Source: an uncultured cyanobacterium | Lineage (GTDB): Bacteria > Cyanobacteriota > Cyanobacteriia > Cyanobacteriales > Nostocaceae | Assembly (NCBI GenBank): GCA_903903925.1 | Contig: CAIVAU010000108.1 | Coordinates: forward strand, 1-64,000 | Reading direction: 5' to 3' | DNA length: 64,000 bases | In this document: one piece after another, positions 45,829 through 55,775 of the stretch | How the letters are laid out: every line of letters starts with the position of its first letter | How positions within the stretch are numbered: the stretch's first letter is position 1 | Notes under the pieces: model-generated | The model's input: the letters and a program-made list of their open reading frames with translations, nothing else | What the model was told of the DNA's origin: nothing | Database searches by the model: none | Position numbers and translations under genes: made by a program

Positions 45829-46260
45829 ATGAGCAAGTTTGGAGAAATAATCAGGCAGCTTCGAGAGGCTCAGAATCTGGGACTTCGGGAAACGGCTACT
45901 ATGGTCGGGATCTCGCCTGCTTACCTTAGTCGCATTGAGCGCGGTAAGGAACATCCGCCAAAGCCGGAAGTTATAAAAGCATTAGCAAAAGTTTTAGCGG
46001 CTGATCCCGATGTACTATTTCGGCTTTGTCCTTCCACCGACCCAGATGTGGTGACTTTGCTGAAGGAAAGACCAAAGGTACTGGAATTGGTACGTTTGGT
46101 GATGGTGGAGGAACTTTCTGATGAGCAACTTGGTAAAGTTGAGCATTTTATTAAGCGAGATATATTAGGAGAACCATCCTCGGATACAATACTCGCTGTC
46201 TCCGAGTGTCATAAAAGCCTAGCTCTCTCCGTAAATGAGGAAAATATAATTAGTAAATGA
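45829..46260 (+). CDS. XRE-family HTH regulator (Mad1-like)
   Basis: 143 residues. HTH from about 4-65: FGEIIRQLREAQNLGLRETATMVGISPAYLSRIERGKEHPPKPE. It is the first of a tightly overlapped operon (next start at 46257, ATGA). Upstream AAGGA at 45815 or GGAGGG directly before the ATG serves as ribosome site. In the methylation-associated defence system (MADS) the first gene is an HTH protein, which fits position and size. It probably represses the operon. Confidence 0.78.
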   Translation: MSKFGEIIRQLREAQNLGLRETATMVGISPAYLSRIERGKEHPPKPEVIKALAKVLAADPDVLFRLCPSTDPDVVTLLKERPKVLELVRLVMVEELSDEQLGKVEHFIKRDILGEPSSDTILAVSECHKSLALSVNEENIISK

Positions 46261-48287
46261 AATCAAAACAGTTGCCTATCCCTGATTTAGAAGTTGATAC
46301 AGAAGATTCCACTATTTCCGATGGTTATATCCTTGACTTTATTAGTGGTGAGAAAAGTCTCAAGGATACGCCAAAAGAACAGGTGCGTCAACGGATTGCA
46401 CGGGCGCTGTTTCACGAGTATGGTATTTCGGTGGAAGATATGGCGGCTGATTTTCCGGTTTCTATCAATGGGAAGCGGAAAAAGCTGGATATTGCCATTT
46501 TTCACCACGACCAGGAGCATACGGTTCAACATTTAAGTCGGGTTGTGGTTTGTCGCCAAGAACCGAAGGTGGGCAGAAATGCCGTTAGAATTCGAGATTA
46601 CGACCAAGCAGCGAAGGATTTAGAAGAACTAGAAACCATCATGGAGCATATTGATTCCTGTAAGTATGGTTTGTGGACGAATGGTTTAGAGTTCTTTTAC
46701 TTAGAGAAGCAAAAAACGCGGTTTGAAGACAAATTTGAGCCGATAGGAGATTGGCCTCCTGCTGATGAATCATTAGAGACTCAGCAAGTGGTTTCTACTA
46801 CACGTACCCGCAAGGCTGACCCAGAAATGCTGCGTGTAGCTTTCCGGCGCTGCCATAATTTCATTCATGGGAATGAGGGAATGCCCAAGGATGCTGCATT
46901 TTGGCAGTTTTTATACCTAATTTTCTGCAAAATGCACGATGAGCAGAAATCGCCTCGCGGTCAACGGCGATTTTGGGCGGGTCCGAAGGAGCAGTTTGAT
47001 ACTGAGGGACGTAAGGAAATCCGCAAGCGGCTTATACCTCTGTTTGAAGATGTGAAACAGAATTACAGCAATCTTTTCCGGGGAAATGAGGAGATTACCC
47101 TTTCTGACCGCGCCCTGGCTTTTATGGTTTCCGAGTTGGCAAAGTATGATTTTACACGTACCGATGTGGATGCTAAGGGGGGAGCTTACCAAGAGATTGT
47201 TGGTGCGAATTTGCGCGGCGATCGCGGTCAATACTTCACACCACGAGGTATCATTAAGCTAGCAGTGGAAATGCTTGACCCCAAAGACAATGAGCGAATT
47301 TTAGACCCAGCGTGTGGAACTGGAGGATTTTTGGTAGCGGTGCTGGCGCATATGGTGAAGAAGTTTCGGGAAGAAGCGAATGTGCCAGTGGGATTTGAGA
47401 CTACGGAGGAGTTTCTGTCTGTGAATGAACGCCTGCGCCAGTTTGCAGAAAAGCAAGTCTTTGGTGCTGATTTTGACCCGTTTTTGATTAAAGCTTGCCA
47501 AATGAATATGGTGATGGCGGGGGATGGGAGGGGTCATCTTTATCACATCAACTCTGTGGAGTTTCCGAACGGACATTTGGATGGTTTGGAACCTGCCAAA
47601 AGGGAAATTCCCCTGGAATCAATTGATGTGCTATTGACGAATCCGCCATTTGGTTCTGATATTCCGATTACAGATCAAAATATCCTTAAGCAGTTTGAAT
47701 TAGCTTCTGTTTGGGAACGCACTGAAGATGGTAGTTTTCGCAGGACTGGCAGATTTCAAGGGAGTGTTGCGCCAGAAGTGCTGTTTATTGAACGTTGTCT
47801 GAACTGGCTAAAACCGGGAGGAAGAATGGGGATTGTTTTGCCAGATGGCATTTTGGGCAATCCTGGAACTGAATATATTCGTTGGTGGATTCTCCGTCAC
47901 TCTTGGGTGTTAGCTAGTGTGGATATTCCAGTTGAGGCATTTATTGTTGAAGCAAATGTAAATATCCTCACGAGTTTGCTGTTCCTAAAGAAGAAAACCA
48001 AAGAGGAAATTAGGGCTGAGGATTTGGGAGGTAAGATCGAGTATCCTGTATTTATGGCAGTGGCAGAGAAGGTAGGATTTGACCGTCGAGGAAATACGCT
48101 GTATAAACGGACCCCTGATGGTGAAGAAATTGTGGTGGTGAAAGAGAAAATAGAAATAATTCGGATTGGAGAACGTATTATTGAACGTCCTTTAAAACGA
48201 AAAGAAAAAATCCTTGATGATGACCTACCTGTAATTGCCGAAAAATATCGAGAGTTCCGTCAACAATACCCAACTCCAGGTACATGA
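46257..48287 (+). CDS. N6-adenine DNA methyltransferase with HsdR-N-like domain (Mad2-like)
   Basis: 676 residues. An N-terminal type I R-like region (about 40-150: RQRIARALFHEYGISVEDMA, KKLDIAIF) precedes an HsdM-type methylase: motif I DPACGTGGF (350-358) and catalytic motif IV NPPF (462-465). Overlaps both neighbours by ATGA. It would methylate adenine in host DNA so that the system recognises self. MADS Mad2 has this make-up (known family, recalled). Confidence 0.85.
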   Translation: MKSKQLPIPDLEVDTEDSTISDGYILDFISGEKSLKDTPKEQVRQRIARALFHEYGISVEDMAADFPVSINGKRKKLDIAIFHHDQEHTVQHLSRVVVCRQEPKVGRNAVRIRDYDQAAKDLEELETIMEHIDSCKYGLWTNGLEFFYLEKQKTRFEDKFEPIGDWPPADESLETQQVVSTTRTRKADPEMLRVAFRRCHNFIHGNEGMPKDAAFWQFLYLIFCKMHDEQKSPRGQRRFWAGPKEQFDTEGRKEIRKRLIPLFEDVKQNYSNLFRGNEEITLSDRALAFMVSELAKYDFTRTDVDAKGGAYQEIVGANLRGDRGQYFTPRGIIKLAVEMLDPKDNERILDPACGTGGFLVAVLAHMVKKFREEANVPVGFETTEEFLSVNERLRQFAEKQVFGADFDPFLIKACQMNMVMAGDGRGHLYHINSVEFPNGHLDGLEPAKREIPLESIDVLLTNPPFGSDIPITDQNILKQFELASVWERTEDGSFRRTGRFQGSVAPEVLFIERCLNWLKPGGRMGIVLPDGILGNPGTEYIRWWILRHSWVLASVDIPVEAFIVEANVNILTSLLFLKKKTKEEIRAEDLGGKIEYPVFMAVAEKVGFDRRGNTLYKRTPDGEEIVVVKEKIEIIRIGERIIERPLKRKEKILDDDLPVIAEKYREFRQQYPTPGT

Positions 48288-49552
48288 TTTCTCGAATAGA
48301 AGCTTTTAATTATCGCTGCTTTGACAGACTTAATATTAAACTGGGTCAATATCATGTTTTTGCTGGTGCGAATGGTACGGGTAAAAGTACGCTGCTTGAT
48401 ATTCCTTTATTTTTGGGTGAAATTCTATCTCAGGGATTGGTTCCAGCTTTTTTAGAATCTCCCTCTATCGGTGGTAGTCCGAGAGCGCAAAATTTACAAG
48501 AGTTGCTGCATTATGGGAGAGGTAATTATTTTGGTTTCGCGATAGAGGCTGATTTACCAGAAGAAATTATTATTAAATTGCTTGAAGATGCACCACCCAC
48601 AGTTGTAAAAGATAGGAATAGGCAACCTCGGAGTATCAGGTATGAAATTCGGTTTCAAATATTTAATAATATTGAGCTTCATGTAACCGATGAGTTTTTG
48701 TATATAGTTCCGCAAAAGGTTTCTGAACCTAGAGAAGGTTGGGGAATAGGAGGTAAACGCCCTCGTTACTGGCAACAAATTATTGAGCGAGAATCTGGTT
48801 CACCAACAGTTTTGAAACAAGAAGACCGAAGCGGTACTAAAATTAACTTGCGACTGGAACCCCAAGAATTAGCTTTAGCAAATTTCCCCCGTGACCTTGA
48901 TAAGTTTTCTGCGTCTATTTGGTTCAGAAATCTTTTAGAAAAAGGCGTAATGCGTTATGAACCAAGTTGGTCAATGCTGCGGAGAGCTTGTCCCCCTGGT
49001 CAGCCTAAAACGCTGCGTCCAGATGGCGCTAATCTGCCTTGGTTAGTGATGAATTTGCAACAGGAACAGCCAGATTTATTTGAATCTTGGGTAGAACATA
49101 TCAAAATGGCTTTGCCTAATGTTGTCGCGATAGAAGCCATTCAACGTGAAGAAGATTATCATGCTTACCTAAAATTAACCTATTGGGGTGATCATGTTGT
49201 TACTTCTTCAGGATTATCTTACGGAACCCTACATATTTTAGCATTGACCATTTTACCTTATCTGCCTCAACCACATAGCTTAATTTTCTTGGAAGAACCG
49301 GAAAATGGGATTCACCCCAGAGCAATTGAGGTAGTATTGCAATCTTTGAGTTCGGTGTATGATTCTCAAGTTTGGGCATCTACCCATTCTCCTGTAGTGT
49401 TAGCATATACTGAATTAGAATCAGTGATTGTGATGCGAGGTAGTAAGGATCATGGTGCAGAGGCGATTCCAGGCAATAAACACCCGCTTTTACAAAATTG
49501 GCAGGGAAGTATCGACCTTGGTTCTCTGTTTGCAGCAGGGGTGCTGGGATGA
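48284..49552 (+). CDS. AAA-family ATPase, SMC/OLD-like (Mad3-like)
   Basis: 422 residues. Walker A GANGTGKST (28-36) at the start, and the ABC-ATPase-type Walker B LIFLEEPENGIHP (about 334-346). A final ASTHSPVVL (about 366) is the H-loop region. Thus it is an OLD/SMC-like ATPase without a TOPRIM part. The next gene overlaps it by ATGA at 49549 and could be its partner nuclease-like subunit. It matches Mad3 by order. Confidence 0.82.
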   Translation: MISRIEAFNYRCFDRLNIKLGQYHVFAGANGTGKSTLLDIPLFLGEILSQGLVPAFLESPSIGGSPRAQNLQELLHYGRGNYFGFAIEADLPEEIIIKLLEDAPPTVVKDRNRQPRSIRYEIRFQIFNNIELHVTDEFLYIVPQKVSEPREGWGIGGKRPRYWQQIIERESGSPTVLKQEDRSGTKINLRLEPQELALANFPRDLDKFSASIWFRNLLEKGVMRYEPSWSMLRRACPPGQPKTLRPDGANLPWLVMNLQQEQPDLFESWVEHIKMALPNVVAIEAIQREEDYHAYLKLTYWGDHVVTSSGLSYGTLHILALTILPYLPQPHSLIFLEEPENGIHPRAIEVVLQSLSSVYDSQVWASTHSPVVLAYTELESVIVMRGSKDHGAEAIPGNKHPLLQNWQGSIDLGSLFAAGVLG

Positions 49553-50190
49553 GAGATTGTATCTTCTTGCTTGCTGATAAAAATATGGAGGCTGCTTTTA
49601 CCGGTTTTTTGACAAGAGAACAGTTCCATAGAAGTTTGGGAATTCGGCAGTTTGTCTTTGACCCACAACAGGACATTATTGTTGAAGCTGGTAGTGACCC
49701 AGGTGTGTATACCCGCGCTCATGAATTAATTCGTCCCTACCAAAAAACGCATCGCTATGCTGTTGTGGTATTGGATAATGCTTGGGAAGGATCACCCGGC
49801 GTAGAGAAAATCTGTAGTAATATCATGGCGAATTTGATTGAGACTGGTTGGGATGAAGAGAATTGTACGGTGATTGTAATTGACCCAGAACTAGAAATTT
49901 GGATACTACAGGATAATCAAAATGTGGAAAAGGCTTTTCGGTTCAAACAAGATATTCCTTTAAAAAGGTGGTTAGAACAAAAAGGTTTATGGGATGCTGC
50001 TGCGTTGAAACCCTCTGACCCTAAGAAAGCTGTTGAAGATGCTTTAAAATTCTCAAGAACTCCTCGTTCATCAGCGATCTATAAAAATATAACAAGTAAA
50101 GTTTCTGTTAAAGGATGTACAGATACATCCTTTCAAATGTTGTGCATCAAAATGCGGCAATGGTTTTCAGTTGAGGATGGTCGGGTATGA
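49549..50190 (+). CDS. Mad4-like protein of unknown activity
   Basis: 213 residues from ATG 49549, which overlaps the Mad3-like stop (ATGA); an extension to 49498 lies inside that gene. Motifs MRDCIFLLADKNMEAAFTGFL and YAVVVLDNAWEGSPG, IVIDPELEIWIL contain spaced acidic residues in a TOPRIM-like pattern (DUF4276-like). It is therefore possibly the nuclease partner of the ATPase, as in OLD systems. This is inference. Confidence 0.7.
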   Translation: MRDCIFLLADKNMEAAFTGFLTREQFHRSLGIRQFVFDPQQDIIVEAGSDPGVYTRAHELIRPYQKTHRYAVVVLDNAWEGSPGVEKICSNIMANLIETGWDEENCTVIVIDPELEIWILQDNQNVEKAFRFKQDIPLKRWLEQKGLWDAAALKPSDPKKAVEDALKFSRTPRSSAIYKNITSKVSVKGCTDTSFQMLCIKMRQWFSVEDGRV

Positions 50191-51203
50191 AAATTACAAA
50201 GCTAGACTTTCCAGTGATGTCCTCTTGGATGGAAAATAACGGGCGGCGTTTGGATTGTAATCCTTATCTTTCAGGGGCTTTTGAAGCAAAGGTAATACTG
50301 GAAAAACTGTCAGCGAAGAAACAACCTTTACATGAAGTTACAAAGGGAGGAATGAAAGGAATTTTTCATGCTGGTCGTGAAAGTCGCCAATATGTAAATG
50401 ACCCTGATTACGGAATTCCCTTTTTGGGAAGTACAGATATTTTAGCTGCTGATTTTTATGGACTCCCATTACTTTCTAAAAAACAAGTAAAATCTAATCC
50501 TAACTACACAATTCAAGAAGGATGGACACTCATAACCCGTTCTGGGACTATAGGTAGAATGGCTTATGTACGCTCAGAGATGGACGGGATGGTTTGCAGT
50601 GAACACGCTATGAGAGTTGTTCCTGACTCGAAAAAAATTTTACCAGGTTATCTATACGCTTACCTCAGCAGTAGCTTTGGTGTACCTATCGTTATATCGG
50701 GAACTTATGGTTCAATTATTCAAAGTATTGAACCTCAGCATATTGCTGATTTACCAGTACCAAGACTAGGCAAAGATATTGAAGAAACGGCACATAAAAA
50801 TATTGAAGAAGCAGCCAAATTAAGAAGTGAGTATCAAGCGCAAGTTAAGGCAGCCACTAATCGACTTTTCAGTGTACTAGGACTCAAGAATATGACTACT
50901 GTTGATTGGCATAAGATGGGATCAGTCCTCGGTTTCTCTCATAATTTAGATTCCCATGTTTCTCTTCGTGCTGCCAACTTTAATCCAAGATTTAAAAAGT
51001 TATGTGAAACTATTAAATTTAACAAATATAAAGAGCTTTATGAAATTTGTGTACCTGGAACTTTGCAACGAGGAGGGAGATATAAACGTATTGATGCTGA
51101 CTCTGAATTTGGATGTCAATTAATAGGACAAAGACAACTTTTTTGGTTAAGACCAGAAGGAAGGTGGGTGGCGAAATCTGCGTTAGGAAACGTTCAGCCT
51201 TAG
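50187..51203 (+). CDS. Type I specificity-subunit-like protein, C-terminally truncated (Mad5-like)
   Basis: 338 residues. The first target-recognition half is complete (YGIPFLGSTDI, TIQEGWTLITRSGTIGRMAYV, QSIEPQHIADLPVPRL, then the helical AAKLRSEYQAQVKAATNRLF). A second half starts (FNPRFKKL, GCQLIGQRQLFWLRPEGRWVAKSA) but stops after GNVQP. Homologues continue to the end of the second recognition domain. A deletion joining this gene to a fragment of the next is the likely cause. Confidence 0.8.
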   Translation: MKITKLDFPVMSSWMENNGRRLDCNPYLSGAFEAKVILEKLSAKKQPLHEVTKGGMKGIFHAGRESRQYVNDPDYGIPFLGSTDILAADFYGLPLLSKKQVKSNPNYTIQEGWTLITRSGTIGRMAYVRSEMDGMVCSEHAMRVVPDSKKILPGYLYAYLSSSFGVPIVISGTYGSIIQSIEPQHIADLPVPRLGKDIEETAHKNIEEAAKLRSEYQAQVKAATNRLFSVLGLKNMTTVDWHKMGSVLGFSHNLDSHVSLRAANFNPRFKKLCETIKFNKYKELYEICVPGTLQRGGRYKRIDADSEFGCQLIGQRQLFWLRPEGRWVAKSALGNVQP

Positions 51204-51208
51204 CCTTT

Positions 51209-52165
51209 ATGCTGGCGGGTACAAGGGATTGCGACGGTGTTCACGAATTGTATCGCCAAAGCAGCCCCGAAGCACGACAACAGATCCTTGATGGATTTTA
51301 TTTTAATTCTTGGATGGGAGGTATGGAGGGTTCAGGCGATCGCCTAATTTCCCTGATGCAAGAAATTGATGTTGGAGAAACCAGCAATCCCAGCCTTGAC
51401 CGTAGTTTTGCCTTTTTAGAACCTGGTGCTAAAGAAATGGGGCGGTTTTCTTTTTCAGAACGCGGCAGTAATGATGATAAGTTGTTACAAAAAACGTTTG
51501 AAGAACTACCTCGTGACTATCGACGTAGAATCGAAGGTAATAGTCAAAAAGCATACAAACAATATATCGCTATGCTACGACGGCGGCAATACTTTGAACG
51601 TCGTGATTCAGAATGGCAACAAATGCTACCCTACCGTCATTTTGAAACCTTTTTCAAGCTAGTCACAAGACAGGAAGACTTCGCCAAGGAAGTGCAACCT
51701 CTTTTACGCGCTATCAACAGGGGCGAAGGGCTACGAAATCCATCTCGTCTTGCTAATAAACTAGCCCTACGAGTCCGCCAAGTCAACAACGGTACTATCC
51801 GCAGTTACCGTATATTTGATAGTCATAGTTTTAGCATTGAACTTCGTGAAGCTGGAGGAATGACTCGCTTTATGGAATTTTTGCCACAAGCATTCTATCT
51901 TCAGTATCATTCTTTAATGAGCCATAGCGCCGAGTTAAGTATAAACTTGGACATATATGAGATGCTGAAAAGACTTGATACGGGCTATCGTCCTAGTATT
52001 GAGGAACAACAGGGGCTTTACCGGAGTTTAGCTGTCTTCAAGAATATCTTGGCTTCAGCCCCTTATCAAGAAGTTTTACTCACAGAAACCGGACAAGACT
52101 TTTATAATATCAGCCGCGATGAAGTTGGTAATTTATCGCTGACACAAGCCCAGGAGGGAATTTAA
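51209..52165 (+). pseudogene. 3' fragment of a large protein at the mad6 position
   Basis: 318 residues from ATG 51209, in a frame open upstream into the specificity gene (to 51113). It has no recognisable start domain. The sequence begins MLAGTRDCDGVHELYRQS, then FNSWMGGMEGSGDRLISLMQE, and contains LPYRHFETFFKLVTRQEDFA. It looks like the C-terminal part of a bigger protein. In MADS this slot is the protein kinase Mad6; no kinase motif (VAIK, HRD, DFG) survives. ATG 51209 is six bases past the previous stop, so reinitiation could still express it. The stop overlaps the next start (TAATG). Confidence 0.65.
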
Positions 52166-53835
52166 TGGGACTCGATAAAAAAGACAAAGCCTTTGCACTT
52201 GGCAAAATAACTTATGTTGACTACAAACATATTGAAATTGACAGGACTTTACTCAACTTCTTTCCTAGACTGAAATTTGATGGCTACCCCGGTAGAGTTA
52301 GAAGTTCCAGCACTATATTAACTATAGATAAATTTTTAGAAGATTTTCTCGAAGAGAGAAATCAGGATAAATTTGTTGGCTTTGCCGATCATAAAGATAT
52401 CGTTTATAAATGGCTAGAGACTGATTTATTGGATTTAGTTAATCGAGGCAAAGCAACACAAGCTGTTGTATCGCCTCGACCACTACACGGTAACGCATAC
52501 AAATATAAAAATACAAAACACGCTAGAGATTATGGTTCATCTGAACAAATTTATTGGATGATTTATTATGCCCGTAAAGGTTTGGGTCAAGCTGCAAGGG
52601 ATGCGTTGAAGGATTTTATTTTTGCTGGGCTTGACCAACAAACTGATCGCATTTTGCTTTCAGACCAAAGAATTGATGTAGAAACTCAGGCAATTCTACA
52701 TTTTGATAAACAGAGAAAAGATGCTGAAAACCGTTCAACAGAACCTGAGAGATATTCACCTCTTTGTATTGGTCAAGCAGACTTGCTAGCAGATGATATT
52801 CTTCGTTTACTGACCTATGAAAATTATATGCCCCGGTCAGTTTTGGTGGATTACCTTAAAACGCTGTTGTCATTCCATTTAGGGCTTTACCACCTGCGCC
52901 TGATGAAACTTTTACCAGCGTTAGTGAAGCGGTGTGGAAGTGACCCAACGTGCGATCGCTGTCCGGTAAAACCCAGAACATCCTCACCGCATGGTGACTG
53001 TCCTCACCGTATTGGGCTAGTGGTTGATATGGGCGACCCCAGCAATGCCCACATGACAGAGTTAGGTCGTCAAAGTGCAGATACCCATTACCGCCGTATA
53101 CCAACTTACATTGAAGCCCATTTCATTACAAAAAAATTAGATGAAATGGCTGAATATTTAAAAATAAGAAACAAGTTTTTACCTGCTGGACAGGATTTTT
53201 CTGTTGGGGAAGTTTTACAGCTTTTGCATTCTTCTAAGAAGAAAGAACGAGAGGATTATTTTAAAATAAGGAACACATTACTTATAGAAAGATATCAGCA
53301 AGGAGGAACAGATTCTTCCATTCCTCCCGAAGTAAAGCGAATTATTAATATGAGTTTGGGAGAGTTTGATACTTATATAGAAATTCTAGTGGATCTTCGA
53401 GGCAGTTATCATCGGGGGGCGATTATCAAATGCTTGGATGCTTTCTTGCTCAAGAATAGTGCTTCAGGGTTGCTACGTCAATCTCGTGCTAAAGGTAGCC
53501 CTCGCTGGTTTGCTTTAGGAAGTCGATTACTTGAGGTACTATTGCAAATTGCTGTTTTAGAACCCAACGGAACAACCTTTGTGACACGTGAAATTAGGGT
53601 TGACGAACTGCTAACATTTTTACGCGATCGCTACGGTCTCTACATCGACCGCTTACCCTCTGGTGATGGCTTTGGACAAAGCAGTATCGTAGATCAGCAG
53701 GCATTGCGAAAAAATGTTACAGCTTTCAAGACTCGTCTGCGCGAAATTGGATTTTTCCAAGACCTTTCGGACGCCTATGTTACCCAAACAGTGACGCCTC
53801 GTTATACCATAATTACTGGGAAGCCAGGGAGGTAA
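52165..53835 (+). CDS. Mad7-like protein with Cys/His cluster
   Basis: 556 residues. Notable are a Cys-rich motif CGSDPTCDRCPVKP...HGDCPHR (about 270-295), a probable zinc site, and FLRDRYGLYIDRLPSGDGFGQ with conserved acidic positions near the C-terminus. No catalytic family was recognised. It starts by TAATG overlap and the next gene starts four bases after its stop. It corresponds to the Mad7 slot by order and size. Confidence 0.7.
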   Translation: MGLDKKDKAFALGKITYVDYKHIEIDRTLLNFFPRLKFDGYPGRVRSSSTILTIDKFLEDFLEERNQDKFVGFADHKDIVYKWLETDLLDLVNRGKATQAVVSPRPLHGNAYKYKNTKHARDYGSSEQIYWMIYYARKGLGQAARDALKDFIFAGLDQQTDRILLSDQRIDVETQAILHFDKQRKDAENRSTEPERYSPLCIGQADLLADDILRLLTYENYMPRSVLVDYLKTLLSFHLGLYHLRLMKLLPALVKRCGSDPTCDRCPVKPRTSSPHGDCPHRIGLVVDMGDPSNAHMTELGRQSADTHYRRIPTYIEAHFITKKLDEMAEYLKIRNKFLPAGQDFSVGEVLQLLHSSKKKEREDYFKIRNTLLIERYQQGGTDSSIPPEVKRIINMSLGEFDTYIEILVDLRGSYHRGAIIKCLDAFLLKNSASGLLRQSRAKGSPRWFALGSRLLEVLLQIAVLEPNGTTFVTREIRVDELLTFLRDRYGLYIDRLPSGDGFGQSSIVDQQALRKNVTAFKTRLREIGFFQDLSDAYVTQTVTPRYTIITGKPGR

Positions 53836-53838
53836 TAA

Positions 53839-55353
53839 ATGAGTCAAGATTTTCAGGAACTCCAAAATGAGGAATTAACCCAAGCTTTAGAATCATTATT
53901 ATTACCGCGCCTGAAAGGCATTCTTGCTTCACGTGGCAAAAGTCATTGTATGCGAGTCGCGGATTTGGATTCAGGTCTGATGGTCGTATTGACCCGCAGC
54001 TTGCGCCAAGAAGTTCCAGAAGCTCAAGTTTTTATTTTGAATGGTAACGGTCAGAATACTGACAACCCAGATTTATATATTTCATCTACCAAGTTAATCG
54101 AACTACGTAACCCTTTACCTGATGGTTCATTACGACCACCATTACTTGTCTTTTTACCGTCCAATCTGCAAACGAATGCAGAAGATTCTTTCAACGTCGC
54201 TTCATTTGAAGAAATTTCTCTGGCTGATGTTTATCAACAACTAGTTCAGAACCTCATTCAACAAATTCCGACACCTCTACAAGGTTACGTTAAAGAGATT
54301 TTTAGCTATTTAACCCAACAAAAATGGCGTTGGGCTAATCCAGTAGCACAAGCTCGTTTTTTACAGACAGCAGTTATTAATGAAATTGCTGGAGACACCC
54401 TTGGGGCTGCATTGTATGAATTGGGCTTGGTTCCAGATTTTCATCTATTTGATGAACCTACAACTACCAATCTCCGAATTCACAAGAATTTAGAATCGAT
54501 GCAAAAGCTCACCCTAAATCTTGAGAAATCAATTCTAGGTAGAGTTTTAGATTTAGAGTTGGCTGAAAAATTAGTTCAAAAGAGGTTAACTGAGTGTTTA
54601 GTTGAAGTAGGTGTGGAAGACCCATACCTGTGGACTAGGCAAGTTGTATTAAACCGAAAAAATTGGGATATATCTTTTGATAAATGGAAGTTTCTGGAAG
54701 ATATTTGCCCAGATAAAATATCAGTAGAAATTTTAGGAATTGGACTTAATTTTGTAAAAAATGAAGAAATAAATCAAAGTCTACAATGCCTAATTGGTCA
54801 ACAAGTATTAGTTCCCAAAGAGCAAAAAAAATTGAAAGTTGAATTTAAGGTAGACCCTCATCCTTGTCAAATAGACGGGCTGGACCACTTTACTGTCCAA
54901 ATCATGACCCAAGATGGTTGTACTGTTGGAGGTACTAAAAAAGTTAAGGGATGGAAAACAAAAAGCTCAAATAAAAGCGTTACTTTAGATAAACTCGATA
55001 AATTTGAATTTGATGAAGGCTGGCATTTTGTCAGGATTTTACCCTGGACAGAGAATGACGACCCAATACCTTTAGCCGAACCAGATAATAGTTCAACTCT
55101 TGCCCAGGTAAAGCCTTATGAAAGTGAATTATTTTATGTACTTCCCGATGCTGAAATTGATGAAGAACCACCATTAAGAGTAATTCCTCAAGAAATTAGC
55201 TTAGAACACGCGAAACTAAGACTCCAGTTTAAGGCGATAGCTGAGCATCGTGACCCCAATACAGTTACCCTCAAAGATGTAGTTTGGGCTGAAAAAAGTA
55301 GCAAAAATCGCAGCGCCACTCAAGAAGTTAAATCTGGCAGTTCATTCGGTTAA
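53839..55353 (+). CDS. Mad8-like protein, frameshifted and truncated
   Basis: 504 residues up to a stop reached after a frameshift near 55320-55340. It contains an N-terminal MRVADLDSGLMVVLTRSLRQEVPEAQVF region and a beta-rich middle (about 330-440). No Walker motifs lie in this part; the ATP-binding domain that gives MADS Mad8 its name would be further on. The reading continues in the +1 frame to 55654 (next entry). The original gene was evidently longer. Confidence 0.65.
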   Translation: MSQDFQELQNEELTQALESLLLPRLKGILASRGKSHCMRVADLDSGLMVVLTRSLRQEVPEAQVFILNGNGQNTDNPDLYISSTKLIELRNPLPDGSLRPPLLVFLPSNLQTNAEDSFNVASFEEISLADVYQQLVQNLIQQIPTPLQGYVKEIFSYLTQQKWRWANPVAQARFLQTAVINEIAGDTLGAALYELGLVPDFHLFDEPTTTNLRIHKNLESMQKLTLNLEKSILGRVLDLELAEKLVQKRLTECLVEVGVEDPYLWTRQVVLNRKNWDISFDKWKFLEDICPDKISVEILGIGLNFVKNEEINQSLQCLIGQQVLVPKEQKKLKVEFKVDPHPCQIDGLDHFTVQIMTQDGCTVGGTKKVKGWKTKSSNKSVTLDKLDKFEFDEGWHFVRILPWTENDDPIPLAEPDNSSTLAQVKPYESELFYVLPDAEIDEEPPLRVIPQEISLEHAKLRLQFKAIAEHRDPNTVTLKDVVWAEKSSKNRSATQEVKSGSSFG

Positions 55354-55654
55354 TGATTTTCGTAATCCAGAATCAGAAAATAAATATCAAGCTCACAAAA
55401 GTGCGCTGATTTTTGACTTTCAAAAACTAGGCACAGAACCACCAGAATATGACCAAGAAATTGAATTTTATCACATTGGTATCGATTTAATTAAAGAACT
55501 GATTGCTTTAGCAAAACCCCGCATCAAAGAAATCACTCCATCTTCAGAGGAAGAAGACATTACACAAAAGTCACAACAAAGGAATGTTAAAGAATCAATC
55601 CCCCGGCTGACTTCAGCGGCTTTTCTTGTCCCACCAAGAGAACGCTCTATATGA
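55340..55654 (+). pseudogene. Frameshifted continuation of the Mad8-like gene
   Basis: In the +1 frame the sequence reads VHSVNDFRNPESENKYQAHK and on through DQEIEFYHIGIDLIKELIAL to IPRLTSAAFLVPPRERSI, ending at TGA 55652-55654. It carries on smoothly in style from the previous frame. It then stops well before the expected ATPase domain, so the gene is broken by a frameshift and a 3' deletion. Confidence 0.65.
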
Positions 55655-55775
55655 GATGATTTGACAACGATAATCATGGAAAAAACAATGATGCGATCCA
55701 ATACTTCTGGTCGTGGTTTAGAGTATTTACAGTGTTTTACTGTATCATGACTGACTGAACTTAGAGTACTGGTAA

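Noticed and set aside
55678-55752. 24-codon frame MEKTMMRSNTSG...
   Set aside because: Too short, no ribosome site, and no recognised homology.
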